The position numbers and the translations under genes were made by a program. The notes under the pieces were generated by a model. It had not been told where the DNA came from, did no database searches, and was given only the letters and a program-made list of their open reading frames with translations. Of a stretch of 63,066 nt of DNA, positions 59,979 through 63,066 are shown in pieces. This DNA is from Chloroflexota bacterium. GTDB lineage: Bacteria > Chloroflexota > Anaerolineae > UBA7937 > B3-Chlor. Every line of letters starts with the position of its first letter. The first letter of the stretch is position 1. The stretch is taken from positions 1 to 63,066 of the forward strand of contig JAUWLF010000012.1 in NCBI GenBank assembly GCA_030613785.1, given 5' to 3'.

Positions 59979-60808
59979 CGCCGGTTCGTCATCGCTGCCT
60001 CGATCTGTGCACGAGTTGGGACGGAGGACAGGCCAGGTTTCTCCACGGAGAGCGAGGCTGCCACGTTGGCGAAGCGCGTTGCCTCCACAGGATCATCGGT
60101 CTCGGCTAGCCTGACCAAGAAGGCGGCTGCGAAGATGTCCCCTGCCCCAGTAGGATCCAGAGCCGTGGTCTGCCGAACGGGGAAGTGAGACCTTCTACCC
60201 TGACAGTACAAGGTCGCACCCTTGGCTCCCTGGGTCAGCACAGATATCTTGGGGATTCCCAGCTTTGGGCGCAGGGTGCCGGCTTCCCCGGCTAGATCCT
60301 CCTCACTCACGATGAGCACATCGAGGTGTGTCAAGAGTCTGTCGGCGTCGCTCCATCGGCGGGGGAGGACGGAACCTTCCTCATCCCACTCTCTCAACCA
60401 GCCTTGAGGTGTGACGCCCAACAGCGAGGATGGGAACTGATCTATCATGTCTCCTTCGAGTTCACCTACAATGGGTCCCAGCAGAACGATTGGTGCCGTT
60501 CGCCAGGCCAGAGGCACATCTTCAGTTCTGATTCTCTCGGCCAGGGCATAAAGGCGTTGACGTCTCGCTCCTTCCGTGTAGACATTCCGGAAGGTAGTTG
60601 TGATCGGTGAGGGAACACAGACCAGCTCTACACCGTCCAGGAACTGACCCAGGTCCAGATCACGACCAGCACTGGTGACCACCGCCACCCTTCGGCCTAG
60701 ATTCCTTGCGGTGAGGGCAGAGTAGACAACCGTGCCACCAGCACGATGCCCTCCGTTCGTGAGGTCCTTGGACACATGGCCAACGACCAGGAAATCGGGC
60801 TGTCCCAT
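59975..60808 (-). CDS. PfkB-family carbohydrate kinase
   Basis: 277 aa. N-terminal FLVVGHVSKDLTNGG and the ATP/anion-hole motif DPTGAGDIFAAAFLVRLAE (about 218-236), the PfkB signature 2. Lacks the usual lid residues of ribokinase at the N-terminus, so the sugar substrate is unclear. Co-transcribed with pyrG upstream (25 nt) and parA downstream. Confidence 0.85.
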   Translation of the reverse strand: MGQPDFLVVGHVSKDLTNGGHRAGGTVVYSALTARNLGRRVAVVTSAGRDLDLGQFLDGVELVCVPSPITTTFRNVYTEGARRQRLYALAERIRTEDVPLAWRTAPIVLLGPIVGELEGDMIDQFPSSLLGVTPQGWLREWDEEGSVLPRRWSDADRLLTHLDVLIVSEEDLAGEAGTLRPKLGIPKISVLTQGAKGATLYCQGRRSHFPVRQTTALDPTGAGDIFAAAFLVRLAETDDPVEATRFANVAASLSVEKPGLSSVPTRAQIEAAMTNRR

Positions 60809-60833
60809 TCATCAACCCCTGGCGCTCCCCAGA

Positions 60834-62474
60834 CTAGGCGACTCTCTCCTTCTGGAGTGGCACGGAAGCTGCCCTTTCCTCGCTCCTCTTGATCACCGCG
60901 GACAGAAAGCCGCGGAAGAGGGGATGCGGCCTATTGGGACGGGACTTGAACTCTGGATGGAACTGGGTGGCCACCATCCAAGGGTGGTCTTGCAGTTCCA
61001 CGATCTCCACCAGATCCTCGTCCTCGAGAATCCCACTAGGTATCAGACCCTTGGAGGTCAAGGCTTTCCTATAGAGGTCATTGAACTCGAAGCGGTGGCG
61101 GTGACGTTCGTGCACCACTTCCTGCCCGTAGGCCTCGGCTGCCCTGCTGCCTGGAACGAGCTGGCACGGGTAGCTCCCCAGTCGCATCGTGCCTCCCTTG
61201 TCGAATACCTGCCTTTGTTCCGGCAGGAGGTCGATCACCGGATGCGGAGTATGGGCATCAAACTCGGTGCTGTTGGCCCCTTTGAGGCCTGCCACAGAGC
61301 GAGCGAACTCGATGACCATCATCTGGAGCCCCAGGCAGAGGCCAAGATATGGAACCCCATGCTCTCGGGCGTATTTCGCCGCCTGTATCTTGCCTTCGAT
61401 GCCCCTGTAGCCGAATCCTCCCGGCACGACGATGCCATCAACCCCAGCCAGTTGATCTTCGGCGCCCGATTGCAGTAGGTCCGATTCCACCCACTTGATG
61501 TCAACCCCGACATCGTGGTAGGCCCCCGCGTGATAGAGCGCTTCCCTGACGCTCATGTAGGCATCCACTAGCTCCACATACTTGCCTACCAGTGCCACCT
61601 TCACCTGACGTGCTGGGTGCTTGATCCGCTCTACAACGTGCCGCCATTCCTCCAGATCGGGCGCATTCGCCGTCAGCCCGAACTTCTCCATAATGAGCTC
61701 GCCCACGCCAGCCTCCTCCATGATCAGAGGGACCTCGTACATGGTTTGAGCGCTCACCAGGGGCACCACAGCCGACTCGTCAACATCGCAGAACAGGGAT
61801 ACTTTGGCTCTGATGCCGTCGGCGAGAAAGGAGTCTGCACGCAGTAGGATCAAATCGGGTTGCAGTCCCATGCCCCGCAGCTCCTTGACGCTGTGCTGGG
61901 TAGGCTTGGTTTTTAGCTCGCCGGTGACTCCCAGACGTGGGAGAAGGGTGACGTGAGCGTAGAGCACGTTCTGCCGGCCAACATCGCTGCGCATTTGACG
62001 AAGCGCCTCAATGAAGGGCAAGCCCTCGATATCGCCAATGGTGCCTCCCACTTCTACGATCACCACCTCGGCTTTGCTCTCGTGAGCCACCTGATGGACG
62101 CGACGCTTTATCTCATCGGTGATATGGGGGATAATCTGCACGGTGCTCCCCAGGTAGTCGCCCCTGCGCTCGCTGGCGATCACCGCCGAGTAGACCTGTC
62201 CCGTGGTCGCATAGCTCGAACTCGTGAGGTTCTGGTCTACGAAGCGCTCGTAGTGGCCCAGGTCAAGGTCCGTCTCTGAACCGTCCTCAGTCACGAAGAC
62301 CTCACCATGTTGATAGGGGGACATGGTGCCGGCATCCACGTTGAGGTAGGGGTCCAGCTTCTGCATGGAGATGGAGACACCCCGGCTCTTCAAGATCCGC
62401 GCCATGGATGCGGCGGTGACTCCTTTTCCTACCCCCGATACTACGCCGCCAGTGCAGAAAATGAATCTGGTCAC
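60834..62474 (-). CDS. pyrG: CTP synthase
   Basis: 546 aa from GTG 62474 with GGAGGGGG eight bases upstream; the frame extends further upstream without similarity. Synthetase domain [20 protein letters not shown] and [20 protein letters not shown]. Glutaminase domain with nucleophile Cys in [12 protein letters not shown] and catalytic His/Glu in [10 protein letters not shown]. Amidates UTP to CTP with glutamine and ATP. Confidence 0.96.
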   Translation of the reverse strand: MTRFIFCTGGVVSGVGKGVTAASMARILKSRGVSISMQKLDPYLNVDAGTMSPYQHGEVFVTEDGSETDLDLGHYERFVDQNLTSSSYATTGQVYSAVIASERRGDYLGSTVQIIPHITDEIKRRVHQVAHESKAEVVIVEVGGTIGDIEGLPFIEALRQMRSDVGRQNVLYAHVTLLPRLGVTGELKTKPTQHSVKELRGMGLQPDLILLRADSFLADGIRAKVSLFCDVDESAVVPLVSAQTMYEVPLIMEEAGVGELIMEKFGLTANAPDLEEWRHVVERIKHPARQVKVALVGKYVELVDAYMSVREALYHAGAYHDVGVDIKWVESDLLQSGAEDQLAGVDGIVVPGGFGYRGIEGKIQAAKYAREHGVPYLGLCLGLQMMVIEFARSVAGLKGANSTEFDAHTPHPVIDLLPEQRQVFDKGGTMRLGSYPCQLVPGSRAAEAYGQEVVHERHRHRFEFNDLYRKALTSKGLIPSGILEDEDLVEIVELQDHPWMVATQFHPEFKSRPNRPHPLFRGFLSAVIKRSEERAASVPLQKERVA

Positions 62475-62537
62475 TCTGGTAGCCCCCTCCACAATTGCGA
62501 AGCGCAAGCTGGCTCTCGATCGAAGACAACCTTTGAG

Positions 62538-62566
62538 ATTATAGCACGGCTGAACCCTCATAGCAA
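62538..62566 (-). promoter_or_regulatory. Sigma70-type promoter for pyrG
   Basis: On the minus strand TTGCTA (62566-62561) and TATAAT (62543-62538) are separated by 17 bases, about 65 bases before the pyrG start. Confidence 0.7.
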
Positions 62567-62632
62567 TGGTTGACGGTACATTTGGGTCCTCTTCTGTTAG
62601 GATTTGCAGGTCCCCTCAGAAAGGTGGATGCC

Positions 62633-63066
62633 GTGGGTGAAGACGTCTTGCCAACCGAGATACGCTTCAGTCGAGAGCTGGATACCGCAAGAGCGGTCGC
62701 CCGCATCTTGGCGATCCTGATGGCCGCTCCCGTGTTCAGCCTGCTTGGTCCTGGCGTGGCCGTCGCTGGGACCGGCTCATTCCTCTCGTACCTGCTGATG
62801 GGTGGGGTTCTCCTGCTGACCCTGGCGTGCTACGTCGAATTGCAGCTCAGCGGCAGGCGAGAAGGTGGGGCCTACATCTTGCTTCGCGACGCGACGGGTG
62901 TGCCCTGGGCCTTTCTGACCGGGTGGGCGATCCTACTAGGAGGAGTCCTCCTCTGCGCCGTTGTCGCCCTGGGCTTCGGCGCTTGGGTCGCAAACGCGGC
63001 TGAGATCTACCTCGGAGTCGCGTTGCCTGAACCACTGGTTGCCATGTTGCTCATTGTGGTCATCGT
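62633..63066 (+). CDS. Amino-acid/polyamine permease (APC family), N-terminal part
   Basis: From GTG 62633 (AAAGGTGG upstream) the frame is open to the window end, about 144 residues. An N-terminal cytoplasmic stretch is followed by hydrophobic helices: VARILAILMAAPVFSLLGPG, FLSYLLMGGVLLLTLACYVE and FLTGWAILLGGVLLCAVVAL. The EGGAYILLRDATG segment between helices matches the APC superfamily (PxxGGxYxY-like). Substrate unknown; truncated by the edge. Confidence 0.7.
   Translation, partial: MGEDVLPTEIRFSRELDTARAVARILAILMAAPVFSLLGPGVAVAGTGSFLSYLLMGGVLLLTLACYVELQLSGRREGGAYILLRDATGVPWAFLTGWAILLGGVLLCAVVALGFGAWVANAAEIYLGVALPEPLVAMLLIVVI

Noticed and set aside
58185..60000. Replication origin next to parAB
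   Set aside because: No dnaA gene, no cluster of DnaA boxes and no AT-rich unwinding region are visible.

Overview
The window is 63 kb of GC-rich chromosome that looks like a strictly anaerobic, aromatic-degrading member of the Chloroflexota (Anaerolineae or Dehalococcoidia-like). This placement is an inference. It rests on a membrane/zinc-ribbon/MutL-like gene set of a kind I associate with that phylum, on Thr/Pro-rich surface proteins, on REP-type palindromes and a RAYT remnant, and on the benzoyl-CoA pathway content. No rRNA gene is present to confirm it.

Layout. Positions 1-3051 (minus strand) hold the start of a MenA/UbiA prenyltransferase, ftsK and a family-4 uracil-DNA glycosylase. 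Positions 3052-3949 are gene-free and carry three tandem 134-bp palindromic units. Positions 3950-10914 are a co-directional cluster of membrane proteins, a zinc-ribbon membrane protein and an orphan MutL-like ASKHA ATPase; it may be an uncharacterised membrane system. A small Thr/Pro-rich surface protein follows at 11053.

Positions 12162-50977 form a long plus-strand catabolic region. It encodes the benzoyl-CoA ring-modifying enzymes: dienoyl-CoA hydratase (Dch-like, 12925), 6-hydroxycyclohexenoyl-CoA dehydrogenase (Had, 27695) and 6-oxocyclohexenoyl-CoA hydrolase (Oah/BamA, 18929). It also has beta-oxidation enzymes (hydroxyacyl-CoA dehydrogenase, enoyl-CoA hydratase, two SDRs, two thiolases), two acyl/aryl-CoA ligases, an MFS transporter, a LivKHMGF ABC transporter, and an indolepyruvate:ferredoxin oxidoreductase pair next to a PaaK-type ligase. 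Two different candidate ring-reduction systems are present. One is a class I-like BcrB/BcrA pair (25599-27680) beside a GlcD/CCG FAD-iron-sulfur protein. The other is a class II-like system (41379-50977): a BamB-like tungsten enzyme, a BamC-like ferredoxin, two HdrA paralogues, MvhD, three Flx-like NAD(P)H/FeS subunits, an HdrC-like protein and a MoaD-like sulfur carrier. The second set could form a flavin-bifurcating, NAD(P)H-linked benzoyl-CoA reductase with a composition different from the known BamB-I complex.

Positions 51011-58184 return to other genes: a terminator, a cysteine-rich orphan, infC-rpmI-rplT (infC probably starts at AUU), an rRNA methyltransferase, a frameshifted metallo-beta-lactamase-fold pseudogene, a phosphoribosyltransferase and a ClC channel. 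Positions 58365-62474 (minus strand) hold pyrG, a PfkB-family kinase, parA and parB. An amino-acid permease runs off the right edge on the plus strand.

Working model (inferred): acids enter by MFS or Liv transport, are activated to CoA thioesters, the ring is reduced by one or both reductases, and Dch, Had and Oah then yield 3-hydroxypimelyl-CoA for beta-oxidation. No glutaryl-CoA dehydrogenase and no dedicated transcription regulator lies in the window.
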